NCBI RefSeq assembly: GCF_900129245.1
Contig: NZ_FQUT01000001.1
Location: 738,539 to 802,538, forward strand
Source: Chryseobacterium arachidis
GTDB taxonomy: Bacteria > Bacteroidota > Bacteroidia > Flavobacteriales > Weeksellaceae
Length of the DNA: 64,000 bases
Direction of reading: 5' to 3'
The notes beneath the pieces are model-generated. The model ran no database searches. It was not told the DNA's origin and was given only the letters and a program-made list of their open reading frames with translations. This document shows, in pieces, positions 52,188 through 60,387 of the stretch; position 1 is the first letter of the stretch, and every line of letters starts with the position of its first letter. Made by a program: the position numbers and the translations under genes.

Positions 52188-53387
52188 ATGAAAGCCCAAA
52201 AAATAGAATATTTACACATCAGTACACTGCTTGCTTTTATACTGATTCCGCTCGGAGGACTAACGACCGATATTTACATTCCCTCGCTGCCTGCAATGGC
52301 CGGTGATCTGAGCGTTTCCGTACAGCAGGTGCAGCTTTCCTTATTGCTTTTCATGGTAAGCTCCGGTCTCAGCCAGCTCTTTATCGGTAGCATTCTGGAC
52401 AGCTTTGGGCGATACAGGATCAACTTGTTTGCCCTAATCGTATTTTCAATCGCCAGTTTTATTATTGCACTGGTTCCTGATATCGGGGTTATCTATGTAA
52501 TGCGCATTATACAGGGTATAACAGTATCACTAATCATCGTTGGAAAGAGGGCATTCTTTGTTGATATGTACAGTGGTGAAAAGCTGAAGCACTATACGAG
52601 CCTATTTTCGATTGTATGGGCAACGGCTCCAATTGTCGCACCCTTTATCGGCGGGTATCTCCAGGTAACATTTGGCTGGCAGTCGAATTTTTATCTTTTG
52701 GGCTTTTTGACAGCATTTGTCCTATTTTTCGAGTTCAGATATACAGGTGAATCACTCCAGAAATTCCAGTCCTTTAACCGAAAGCAGATCCTAAATGTCT
52801 ATTCAGGTATGCTAAAGACAGTGGATTTTAGTATGGGGCTGCTTATTATCGGTCTGAGCTATTCGCTGCTCGTTATTTACGGGATAAGTAGTCCGTTTAT
52901 TATAGAAAAGGTTTTTGTTTATTCACCGGTTGTAACCGGCTACAGTTCGCTGGGTTCAGGACTTGCTCTGATGCTGGGCGGAATCACCTCAAAGGTGTTG
53001 ATAAACAAAAATCTCTTCTTAAAGATCAATACAGCCGTGATCCTACAATTGATTTTCGCAGGTCTGATGACCATTATATCATTTGGGGCGAATGGATTTT
53101 ATGTACTGCTTATTTTTACGCTGCTTATCCATTTCCTCTCCGGTTTCATTTTCAATAATGTCTATGCATACTGTTTACAGCGTTTTAGCAAGAATGCAGG
53201 AGTAGCAAGCGGGCTGACAGGTGGGGGTATTTACGTCATTAGTTCTATTGCCGGTTATGGACTGATCAATTTATTTGAGATAAAAAATGTTCAGAGCATT
53301 GCAATGGTCAATTTACTGATCGTGGTTTTGACTTTTCTTGGGATTTTTATTTTCAAGAGATCAGTTTTAACAAGGACTGAGCAGTAA
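52188..53387 (+). CDS. MFS drug efflux transporter, Bcr/CflA type
   Basis: 399 residues and 12 helices, nearly the same sequence as the gene at 42779 (LAFILIPLGGLTTDIYIPSL, VGKRAFFVDMYSGEKLKHYT). Proton-driven export of small toxic compounds is expected. It ends at a strong terminator (53435-53461). The two paralogues sit next to box B regulators, so the duplication probably included regulator plus exporter. Confidence 0.9.
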   Translation: MKAQKIEYLHISTLLAFILIPLGGLTTDIYIPSLPAMAGDLSVSVQQVQLSLLLFMVSSGLSQLFIGSILDSFGRYRINLFALIVFSIASFIIALVPDIGVIYVMRIIQGITVSLIIVGKRAFFVDMYSGEKLKHYTSLFSIVWATAPIVAPFIGGYLQVTFGWQSNFYLLGFLTAFVLFFEFRYTGESLQKFQSFNRKQILNVYSGMLKTVDFSMGLLIIGLSYSLLVIYGISSPFIIEKVFVYSPVVTGYSSLGSGLALMLGGITSKVLINKNLFLKINTAVILQLIFAGLMTIISFGANGFYVLLIFTLLIHFLSGFIFNNVYAYCLQRFSKNAGVASGLTGGGIYVISSIAGYGLINLFEIKNVQSIAMVNLLIVVLTFLGIFIFKRSVLTRTEQ

Positions 53388-53424
53388 AAATGCTGAATTG
53401 AACAATATAAAGTAGCACAAAATT

Positions 53425-53610
53425 CTATTTGGACAGGCGAATCTCCACGGGAGATTCGCCTGTTTTTGCTTTAAATACTTTTGAAAAGTGTGTAGGGTGA
53501 AGCCCATTTTATATGCACTTTCACTGACCGATTTAGTGGAAGCAACTTCGACTTTGCCTTTTCAACCAAATGCAGATGAATATGTTGATTATGGTTTTTC
53601 TGGTATATAC
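53425..53610 (-). pseudogene. 3' remnant of an AraC regulator
   Basis: On the minus strand, pieces in shifting frames read HNQHIHLHLVEKAKSKLL, ASTKSVSESAYKMGF and HFSKVFKAKTGESPVEIRLS, then a stop at 53425-53427. This is the last 60 residues of an AraC DNA-binding domain (compare TKSVSEIAYELGFEHPSHF in the gene at 45656) with at least two frameshifts. No N-terminal part remains. Confidence 0.68.
53435..53468 (+). terminator. strong terminator of the SDR-MFS operon
   Basis: AGGCGAATCTCC (53435-53446), loop ACG, GGAGATTCGCCT (53450-53461), then GTTTTTG. Confidence 0.9.
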
Positions 53611-53762
53611 TGTTAAAAGGATGCCTTGTGATCATAACTGTCTATTTCATGTTGAATAATTTAAAATTCTAACTACAAAACTCGAAGAGTGAAGGGGTGG
53701 AAATTTTCAGATTTTACGGAATTACGCATAGATCTCTACGAATGTCTCATCTTTCGTAAATC

Positions 53763-53830
53763 TGTGCTATTCTTCAGCTCAAACGGGCTACTTACAGGGG
53801 CATTATCCGTGGTAACTTTGTTTTATCAAA
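53763..53830 (+). promoter_or_regulatory. box B promoter of the AhpD-like gene
   Basis: TGTGCTATTCTTCAGCT at 53763-53779, TAACTTTG at 53813-53820 (50 bases from box start), then TTTTATCAAAA. Confidence 0.8.
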
Positions 53831-53902
53831 AATGAAATAATAAACAAGTGCTTCCAGCTAACAATTGGAAGATTCATTAAAAAAATAATAAAGAATAAAA
53901 AT

Positions 53903-54442
53903 ATGAAAACTGTCAACGTTCCACACAAAGAACAATTGGGCCAAGAAGCTCAGGTCATTTTAACATCGGTAGAGAAAAAAATGGGCAAGATCCCGAACCT
54001 TTATGCAACTATCGGTTATTCTTCATCAGCTTTAAAAGCGATGCTGGAAACAGAAGCAACATTGGCGCATAATTCTTCTTACACCGCAAAAGAAAGAGAA
54101 GCGATCAACCTGGTGGTGTCCCAGGTGAATGATTGTGATTACTGTCTTGCTGCTCATACTATGCTGGCTAAATTAAATGGCTTTAGCGAGGAAGATACGT
54201 TAAGAATCAGAAAGGGAAGTGTTGAGGATGTTAGATTAGATGCAATTATAAAACTTGCCCAGTCGATTGCAAAAAATAAAGGTAATGCCGGATATGCAGC
54301 ATTGGAAAACTTTTATGGGGTTGGTCTGGATGAGAAAGCGATCGTAGAACTTACAGCCCTGGTTGCCCTAAGAAGTTTCACTAATTATGTTTTTGCAAAC
54401 ACCCAGATCCCAATTGATTTTCCGGCAGCAAAAAGTTTATAA
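53903..54442 (+). CDS. carboxymuconolactone decarboxylase/AhpD-like protein
   Basis: 179 residues, all-helical AhpD-like fold with the redox CxxC in NDCDYCLAAHTML (C78, C81, H85). AhpD-type proteins reduce peroxiredoxin partners or act as peroxidases; others are gamma-carboxymuconolactone decarboxylase-like. The CxxC-x3-H pattern favours peroxidase-type chemistry. It has its own box B promoter, so it belongs to the same inducible set. Confidence 0.88.
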   Translation: MKTVNVPHKEQLGQEAQVILTSVEKKMGKIPNLYATIGYSSSALKAMLETEATLAHNSSYTAKEREAINLVVSQVNDCDYCLAAHTMLAKLNGFSEEDTLRIRKGSVEDVRLDAIIKLAQSIAKNKGNAGYAALENFYGVGLDEKAIVELTALVALRSFTNYVFANTQIPIDFPAAKSL

Positions 54443-54576
54443 TAAGTGTTTTAATTGAAGTGTTGGTGAGAGCTTCTTTTAGAAATAGAAGGAGCTCTTT
54501 TTAAAAAAGATCTATCCCATTTACGATTATTACAATAAGTAGGGCGAATTAGGCAGCTAAAGCTATACCGTAATTA

Positions 54577-54633
54577 TGTGCTATACTTCAGCTGAAATGC
54601 GCTATTCTACGTCTACAGAAAAGGATAATTTTG
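54577..54633 (+). promoter_or_regulatory. box B promoter of the SDR at 54658
   Basis: TGTGCTATACTTCAGCT at 54577-54593, -7 element TAATTTTG at 54626-54633 (49 bases from box start). Confidence 0.75.
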
Positions 54634-54657
54634 AGTAAACAAAAAAGAAAAATAACA

Positions 54658-55482
54658 ATGAGCAAAATAGTTTTTACAACAGGAGCTTCCAAAGGATTTG
54701 GAAAATTATGGGCTGAAGCCTTACTTAAAAGAGGGGATAAAGTTGCAGCCACAGCGAGAAATATCGATGCATTGCAGGATTTGAAAGATAAGTACGGTGA
54801 CAGCATTCTTCCTTTGAAGCTGGATGTCAACAACCGTTCAGAAGTTTTTGAAGTAACGGAACAGGTGGTAAAACACTTCGGAAAAATTGATGTTTTGATC
54901 AATAATGCAGGTTTCGGCTTATTCGGAACGACGGAAGAAACAACGGAACAACAGGCGAGAGAACAGATGGAAACCAACTTTTTCGGTTCACTTTGGGTAG
55001 CACAGGCCGTTTTACCCGTGATGAGAAAACAGAAAAGTGGGCATATTATTCAGATTTCCAGCTTTTTGGGATTAACGACTTTACCGCTTTTAGGATTGTA
55101 TAACGCCTCAAAATTTGCAGTGGAAGGTTTGATTGAAACGATTGGTTCAGAAACAGCACATTTGGGAATCAAAACCACTTTAATTGAACCTAATGGGTTC
55201 GCAACGGACTGGGCCGGAGCTTCTGCGGTTCAGACTTCTTCGCATATTGAAGATTACAATCCGGTGCGTGCGGCTTTTGCAGAAAGTGGAGAAAATCCTG
55301 AGACGTGGGGAAAACCGGAAGCTACCGTGGAGCCAGTTCTGAATCTTATCGACAATCAAACTCCTCCGCAAAGATTATTGTTTGGTAAAATTGCTTATCA
55401 CGTTGTGAATGAGGTTTACACGAAAAGATTAAATGATATTCAAAACTGGAAAGAAGTGAGTATCGCAGCTCACGGTCATTAA
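54658..55482 (+). CDS. short-chain dehydrogenase/reductase
   Basis: 274 residues from ATG 54658; an in-frame TTG at 54631 lies in the -7 element and is rejected. TGASKGFG 8-15, NNAG 82-85, S134/S135, Y148 and K152. Paralogue of the SDR at 51332. Followed 131 bases later by the alpha/beta hydrolase, which has its own box B. Confidence 0.9.
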   Translation: MSKIVFTTGASKGFGKLWAEALLKRGDKVAATARNIDALQDLKDKYGDSILPLKLDVNNRSEVFEVTEQVVKHFGKIDVLINNAGFGLFGTTEETTEQQAREQMETNFFGSLWVAQAVLPVMRKQKSGHIIQISSFLGLTTLPLLGLYNASKFAVEGLIETIGSETAHLGIKTTLIEPNGFATDWAGASAVQTSSHIEDYNPVRAAFAESGENPETWGKPEATVEPVLNLIDNQTPPQRLLFGKIAYHVVNEVYTKRLNDIQNWKEVSIAAHGH

Positions 55483-55523
55483 TAAAAAATTCAAATCAGC
55501 GGAATAATAACATCGTTTTTTTT

Positions 55524-55580
55524 TGTGCTAATTTTCCGCTGTTTTGATAAATTATTTCCAAGCAAATATTTCCAAGTTTG
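55524..55580 (+). promoter_or_regulatory. box B promoter of the alpha/beta hydrolase
   Basis: TGTGCTAATTTTCCGCT at 55524-55540; the -7-like CAAGTTTG at 55573-55580 begins 49 bases from the box start. The -7 is weaker (C for T at position 1). Confidence 0.65.
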
Positions 55581-55613
55581 AATTAATACATATCAAGCAA
55601 AATCTTAATATTT

Positions 55614-56447
55614 ATGAAAACTACAGCCTTAAACGCAGAAACAAAATTCGCAGAAATCAAGAATAACAAAATTGCTTACAGACAAATCGGAAACGGCGCT
55701 CCGTTATTCTTTGTGAACAGATTCAGAGGAATTATGGATACCTGGGATCCTTTATTTCTGGATTCATTGGCAGAAAAAAATACAGTCATTCTTTTTGATT
55801 ATCCGGGCATCGGAAGCTCAGAAGGAGAGCTGCCTTTGGATGTTATAGAAGTGGCGGGTACGGTTCCGGCTTTGGCAGACCATTTGGGAATCGATAAGTT
55901 TAATGTGTTGGGTTGGTCTTATGGTGGATTGGTGGCGCAGGCTGTTACTTTTCAGAATCAGGAAAGAGTATTAAAAACTGTTTTAATCGGAACCAATCCT
56001 CCGGGAGAAAATGCAATTCCAATCGAGCAGGTGTTTTTTGACCACGCTTTAAAACCGATTAATGATCTGGAAGACGAATATTATCTGTTCTTTGAGCCGG
56101 CTTCCGAAAAAAGCAGACAGGCAGCCAAGGAATCTCACGACAGAATCGGGCAGAGATTAGAACGTTCGTTAATTCCTTCTACGATGGAGGTTTTCCAGAG
56201 ATATATTGCGGGTTCGGCAACGATGAAAGAAGATAAACTGAACTTCAGAGAAGGCTATAAAACCCTGAAATCTCCCGTTTTGGTTATTTCCGGGGACCAC
56301 GACATCAGCTTTGCAACAGAAAACTGGTTTCCGCTACTGAAAAATGCACCTACAATGCAGCATATTATTTTAAATGATGCGGGACACGGTCCTCAGCATC
56401 AATATCCGGAGCTTACGGCAGGATACGTTAACTTATTCTTATCTTAA
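55614..56447 (+). CDS. alpha/beta hydrolase
   Basis: 277 residues, alpha/beta-hydrolase fold: oxyanion region NRFRGIMDTWD, nucleophile elbow GWSYGG with S102, acid in ISGDHDISF near residue 240, and His in LNDAGHGPQHQ. It resembles chloroperoxidase/esterase-like members. No signal peptide. Under a box B promoter, between the SDR and the box B-type AraC gene at 56508. A detoxifying esterase or lactonase is plausible; substrate unknown. Confidence 0.88.
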   Translation: MKTTALNAETKFAEIKNNKIAYRQIGNGAPLFFVNRFRGIMDTWDPLFLDSLAEKNTVILFDYPGIGSSEGELPLDVIEVAGTVPALADHLGIDKFNVLGWSYGGLVAQAVTFQNQERVLKTVLIGTNPPGENAIPIEQVFFDHALKPINDLEDEYYLFFEPASEKSRQAAKESHDRIGQRLERSLIPSTMEVFQRYIAGSATMKEDKLNFREGYKTLKSPVLVISGDHDISFATENWFPLLKNAPTMQHIILNDAGHGPQHQYPELTAGYVNLFLS

Positions 56448-56507
56448 GATCAGACAATCAATCAAAATGAAAGGAGATTGTCGTACATTCGATTAAAATA
56501 AATTATA

Positions 56508-57398
56508 ATGAAACATTATAAAAGCCTTACAGAGTTACACACGGGAAATGGCTGGGACGCCCCGGAAAATCCGCTGTTCAGTATGATCGGCTGTCAGGCA
56601 GCCTGCCCATTGGGAAATAGGGAATTTACCACAGATTGTTATATCATTGCTTTTAAAAAGATAAAATCAGGGATGTTTATGTACGGACGTACAAAATACG
56701 ACCACGATAACGGTTGTCTATTCTTTGCTAAACCACGACAGATCATTGAGATGAAAGACCTTGAATTTGAAGAAAAAGGCTATATGCTTATGATCCATGA
56801 AGATTATCTGAACGGGCACGAGCTCTTTAAAAGCATTAACAGTTATGGCTTTTTTGACTATGATGTAACCGAGGCTCTGCAACTTTCTCCAAAAGAAGAG
56901 CAGATAATTCTGGAGCTGCACTCGAAAATTCAACGCGAATATTTTAATAATCCCGATGAATACAGCCGCGAGATTATTTTGAGTCATATTTCTTCCATCT
57001 TGAAATATGCGCAACGTTTTTACAAAAGACAGTTCATAGACAGAGAACAGGTTAATGGTAAAACAGCATCTAAATTCAATGAGATCCTCAAAAAATATTT
57101 TGATGAAGGAGGTCTGGAAAAGGACGGGCTGCCAAGCGTTACCTATATTGCCGATCAGCTATTTATTTCACCACGTTATTTGAGTGATGTACTAAAACAG
57201 GAAACAGGGAAAACTGCTTTGGAGCTCATCCATATATTTCTTATTTCAGAGGCTAAAAATCTATTGAGATTGGGAGAAAAGGGAGTTGCGGAAATAGCCT
57301 ACCATTTAGGATTTGAGAATGCCTCCTATTTTACGAAATTATTTAAGAAGCAGACGGGTATGCGACCACTGGAATTCAGAAAATCACAGCTGAATTAA
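56508..57398 (+). CDS. AraC family transcriptional regulator (box B subfamily)
   Basis: 296 residues: MKHYKSLTELHTGNGWDAPE, then GRTKYDHDNGCLFFAKPRQI and the C-terminal GVAEIAYHLGFENASYFTKL with RPLEFRKSQLN. Very close to the 296-residue paralogue at 41718. It follows the alpha/beta hydrolase by 60 bases and is probably co-transcribed, which would give box B autoregulation. Confidence 0.9.
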   Translation: MKHYKSLTELHTGNGWDAPENPLFSMIGCQAACPLGNREFTTDCYIIAFKKIKSGMFMYGRTKYDHDNGCLFFAKPRQIIEMKDLEFEEKGYMLMIHEDYLNGHELFKSINSYGFFDYDVTEALQLSPKEEQIILELHSKIQREYFNNPDEYSREIILSHISSILKYAQRFYKRQFIDREQVNGKTASKFNEILKKYFDEGGLEKDGLPSVTYIADQLFISPRYLSDVLKQETGKTALELIHIFLISEAKNLLRLGEKGVAEIAYHLGFENASYFTKLFKKQTGMRPLEFRKSQLN

Positions 57399-57416
57399 TT
57401 TCAATGTTAACTTACA

Positions 57417-57443
57417 AATGCATACATTTTACATGTGTGCATT
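57417..57443. terminator. bidirectional terminator between convergent AraC genes
   Basis: AATGCATACA (57417-57426) pairs with TGTGTGCATT (57434-57443) with one G-T pair. Confidence 0.75.
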
Positions 57444-58289
57444 CTTTTTGTTCTTTATTGACAATCTGAATTGGGAAGGGTTTTGATTTTCAAATCTAAA
57501 GAAAAACTTATTGAAATGGCTTGCGTCAGCAAAACCAAATTCCAGAGCTACCTGAGAAAGCGTCAGGTCACTGTGTGCAATTCTACTTTTGATCATTTTG
57601 ATTTTTAGTTCACTGATGTATTGATTGATGGGCATCTCCATCTTATTTTTAAAAAATTGCCTTAATCCAGAGTCTGATAAACTAAAATGTACAGCAATCG
57701 TTTTAATCAGTAATTTATCAGGCTCATGGATGTACTGATGAATATAATTTTGGATGCGTTCTATCTTGGATATAGCTGAAGTATCTGCTATTTTATCCGT
57801 ACTTATTTTTAAATGCTGATCCATTATGAGAAGTAAGCTTCGAAGCAGATGGGTATGGACCTCTGTAATTTTCTCGCTATAATTTTTCCACTCCATAACC
57901 ATTATATCGATAATATTTCTTAGAGTCTTGTAAAGCTGCGAATCCTCTGATGCTTTGTTTGAATAATTCCATTCCATCGCCAAAAATATCAGTAGGTTGT
58001 CCCAATAATCGGTCATACTGACATTGGTCCCATTTTTCAGGACGGCCGGCAGAAATTTTAAAACGCTGAATTGTATCTCTTCAATAATTTCGAAATCATG
58101 AACATCCTCCGGGGCAAGAAAGAAGATTGTATTTTTTTTGAAATTGTTTCTTTTTCCATTCAAAATATGAATACCGGATCCCTCGCTGATCAACATAAGT
58201 TCATAATGATTATGGCTATGCAGCGGAAAAGGCCACTCCCTGGTTTTAAAATGTCTGATGAAAAGCGGATCAAACTGAATAAGTTTCAT
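57429..58289 (-). CDS. AraC family transcriptional regulator, cupin type
   Basis: 286 residues: N-terminal cupin sensor with FPLHSHNHYELMLISEGSGI and FLAPEDVHDF, where His residues may bind a metal or ligand, and C-terminal AraC domain with LTLSQVALEFGFADASHFNK. Divergent from the MFS gene at 58374 (84 bases between starts), so it is the probable regulator of that exporter. Confidence 0.9.
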   Translation of the reverse strand: MKLIQFDPLFIRHFKTREWPFPLHSHNHYELMLISEGSGIHILNGKRNNFKKNTIFFLAPEDVHDFEIIEEIQFSVLKFLPAVLKNGTNVSMTDYWDNLLIFLAMEWNYSNKASEDSQLYKTLRNIIDIMVMEWKNYSEKITEVHTHLLRSLLLIMDQHLKISTDKIADTSAISKIERIQNYIHQYIHEPDKLLIKTIAVHFSLSDSGLRQFFKNKMEMPINQYISELKIKMIKSRIAHSDLTLSQVALEFGFADASHFNKFFFRFENQNPSQFRLSIKNKKNAHM

Positions 58290-58373
58290 TGTGATGATTT
58301 GTACAAAATTACTGTCGTAATGTACAATATTTTATTTTTCTTCAATCATAAGTTTGCATGAAATTACTTTACA

Positions 58374-59531
58374 ATGTCTAAAAATAAATTTACAATTCCT
58401 GTAATGGCATTCTCGGCTGGCGCCATTGTAGCTAACGTTTATTACAGTCAGCCCCTTCTGAATGAGATCTCTCATTCGTTGAACAGCCATGAAAATAATG
58501 TTGGAAAAATATCGGTATTAGCTCAGGTCGGTTATGGATTAGGGATGTTTTTCCTGCTGCCTTTGGGGGATAAAGTCAATCGCAAACGTCTGATTTTATT
58601 TCTTTCTCTGTTGTTAGCAGCAGTACTCGTAGCCATATCCTTTACTACAAGTCTTCCTACGTTATTGATTTTGTGCTTCCTGACGGGTGTCCTTTCAACT
58701 CCAGCACAGATCATCCTGCCGATGGCTGCGGCGCTCAATAAGGAACAGCGCGGTAAAAATGTCGGCATTGTTTTTAGTGGCATTCTTTGCGGTATCTTAA
58801 GTTCCCGTGTTATTGCAGGATGGCTAGCAGATCTTTATGGCTGGCAAAGTGTGTTCTTGTTTTCAGCCGGATTGATCATTATCAGCTTGTATCTAATGTC
58901 TAGGTTTCTGCCTGAAATTCCGCCTAAATTTAAAGGGAATTATCTCAATCTATTGTCATCAACACTAAAGCTGATCAAAAAATTTAAAACTTTGAGACAG
59001 GCCGCTTTACTTGGTGCTTTTACTTTTGGTATATTCTGTTCATTCTGGACGACATTAACCTTTCATCTTAGTGGGGAACCGTTTAATTACTCAGTGTCGA
59101 CTATTGGTATGTTCGGCCTGATAGCAATAGGAGGTGCACTTGTCGCTCCTTATTTTGGCAAGAGGGCAGATAAGGGAAATGTATTCAATAATCTTTATTT
59201 TACCGTCGGACTGATATTTTTAAGTCTATTGGCTCTATTAATATTTCCATTTTCTCTATGGGTCTTACTGTTGTCCATTTTCTTCTTAGACATTGGTGTT
59301 CAGGCAACACAGATCACAAATTTCACCAGAATATATGCTCTCGACGAGGAATCTCACAGCCGTCTCAATACAATCTATATGACTACCTACTTCATCGGTG
59401 CAGGAGTAGGAACGTATTTTGGGCTGCTGAGCTGGAGCATTGGTGGTTGGACAGTTGCCATCATTCAGATGCTTGTCTGGTCTTTTATTGCATTTGGAAT
59501 TATTACGTTATCAAGAGCTCATAAACTATAA
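58374..59531 (+). CDS. MFS transporter
   Basis: 385 residues, 12 predicted helices: SAGAIVANVYYSQPLLNEIS in helix 1, motif A-like PLGDKVNRKRLILFL after helix 2, AGWLADLYGWQ between helices. This resembles YfkF/arabinose-efflux-like drug exporters and is a different branch from the Bcr/CflA paralogues. Followed 11 bases later by the metallophosphoesterase, so probably co-transcribed. Divergent from an AraC regulator. Confidence 0.88.
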   Translation: MSKNKFTIPVMAFSAGAIVANVYYSQPLLNEISHSLNSHENNVGKISVLAQVGYGLGMFFLLPLGDKVNRKRLILFLSLLLAAVLVAISFTTSLPTLLILCFLTGVLSTPAQIILPMAAALNKEQRGKNVGIVFSGILCGILSSRVIAGWLADLYGWQSVFLFSAGLIIISLYLMSRFLPEIPPKFKGNYLNLLSSTLKLIKKFKTLRQAALLGAFTFGIFCSFWTTLTFHLSGEPFNYSVSTIGMFGLIAIGGALVAPYFGKRADKGNVFNNLYFTVGLIFLSLLALLIFPFSLWVLLLSIFFLDIGVQATQITNFTRIYALDEESHSRLNTIYMTTYFIGAGVGTYFGLLSWSIGGWTVAIIQMLVWSFIAFGIITLSRAHKL

Positions 59532-59542
59532 ATAAAATTCAG

Positions 59543-60271
59543 ATGAAACAGATTGCAATAATAAGTGATATCCATTCTAATTTAACCGCGTTGATTGAGG
59601 TTTTGGCTGACATTAAATGCAAGGGCATTAAAGATATTTATTGCTTGGGTGATCTTGTCGATTTTGCACCTTGGGGCAATGAGGTGATCCAGCTTGTACG
59701 GGATCTTAAAATACCTTGTGTAATGGGAAATCACGATGAACGCATTGCCTTTGATCTGCCTATTATTAACTTAAAACATCACCATCTACAAGAATCCTTA
59801 GTCAGGCATAAAGCAATCACAATATCCAAAAAAGAAATTACAGAAGATCATAAAAAATGGCTGCGGACTTTACCTGCAAGTCTATCTGTTACGCTGTCAG
59901 ATGAAGATTATGCCTGTAAAATACTATTGGTGCACGCTACTCCCTTCAGTAATGATGAATACTTGTTTGAGAAAGATCCCAAGTTGGGCTTAGCAGAATA
60001 CCTGTCTGTTCATAATTATGATACAATGGTAATGGGGCACACGCATCAGCCATATATTCAGAGAAGTTCGGGAAAGCTTCTGATTAATGCCGGCTCTGTT
60101 GGGAGAAGCAGGGAGGCAGACAGAAAAGCCTCCTACTGCTATTTAACGTTAAACAAAAATAAGATAGAAGTTGAAATTGTGAAAATAGATTATGACACCA
60201 GTTTTGTGGCTCAACAGATTTATGCAAGTGAAATCCCAGATTTCTATGGGGATTTTCTCTTACAAAAATAA
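59543..60271 (+). CDS. metallophosphoesterase (YfcE/MJ0936 type)
   Basis: 242 residues with the five metallophosphoesterase motifs: SDIHSNLTAL, CLGDLVDFAPWG, MGNHDERI, LLVHATPF and GHTHQPY, then NAGSVGRSREAD. It should be a two-metal phosphodiesterase or phosphatase for small substrates. It follows the MFS gene by 11 bases; the functional link is unclear. Confidence 0.92.
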   Translation: MKQIAIISDIHSNLTALIEVLADIKCKGIKDIYCLGDLVDFAPWGNEVIQLVRDLKIPCVMGNHDERIAFDLPIINLKHHHLQESLVRHKAITISKKEITEDHKKWLRTLPASLSVTLSDEDYACKILLVHATPFSNDEYLFEKDPKLGLAEYLSVHNYDTMVMGHTHQPYIQRSSGKLLINAGSVGRSREADRKASYCYLTLNKNKIEVEIVKIDYDTSFVAQQIYASEIPDFYGDFLLQK

Positions 60272-60294
60272 GATATAATTGTTTTTTGTATTTC

Positions 60295-60362
60295 TGTACT
60301 ATTCTTTCGGATAAATGAACTATTTATCCAGCAGCTGCCGAGCTAACTTTGTCTTATCAAAA
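60295..60362 (+). promoter_or_regulatory. box B-like promoter of the MRJP/MDR/lipoprotein/cupin cluster
   Basis: TGTACTATTCTTTCGGA at 60295-60311 (weaker match), TAACTTTG at 60344-60351 (49 bases from box start), then TCTTATCAAAA. Confidence 0.62.
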
Positions 60363-60387
60363 TCAATAAGAGACAATGATAGGCAAT

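Larger units (their letters stand above)
53388..53902. other. 515-base region between the MFS and AhpD-like genes
   Basis: Contains the MFS terminator (53435-53461), the decayed AraC fragment (about 53425-53610, minus strand) and the box B promoter of the AhpD-like gene (53763-53820). No intact gene. Confidence 0.65.
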
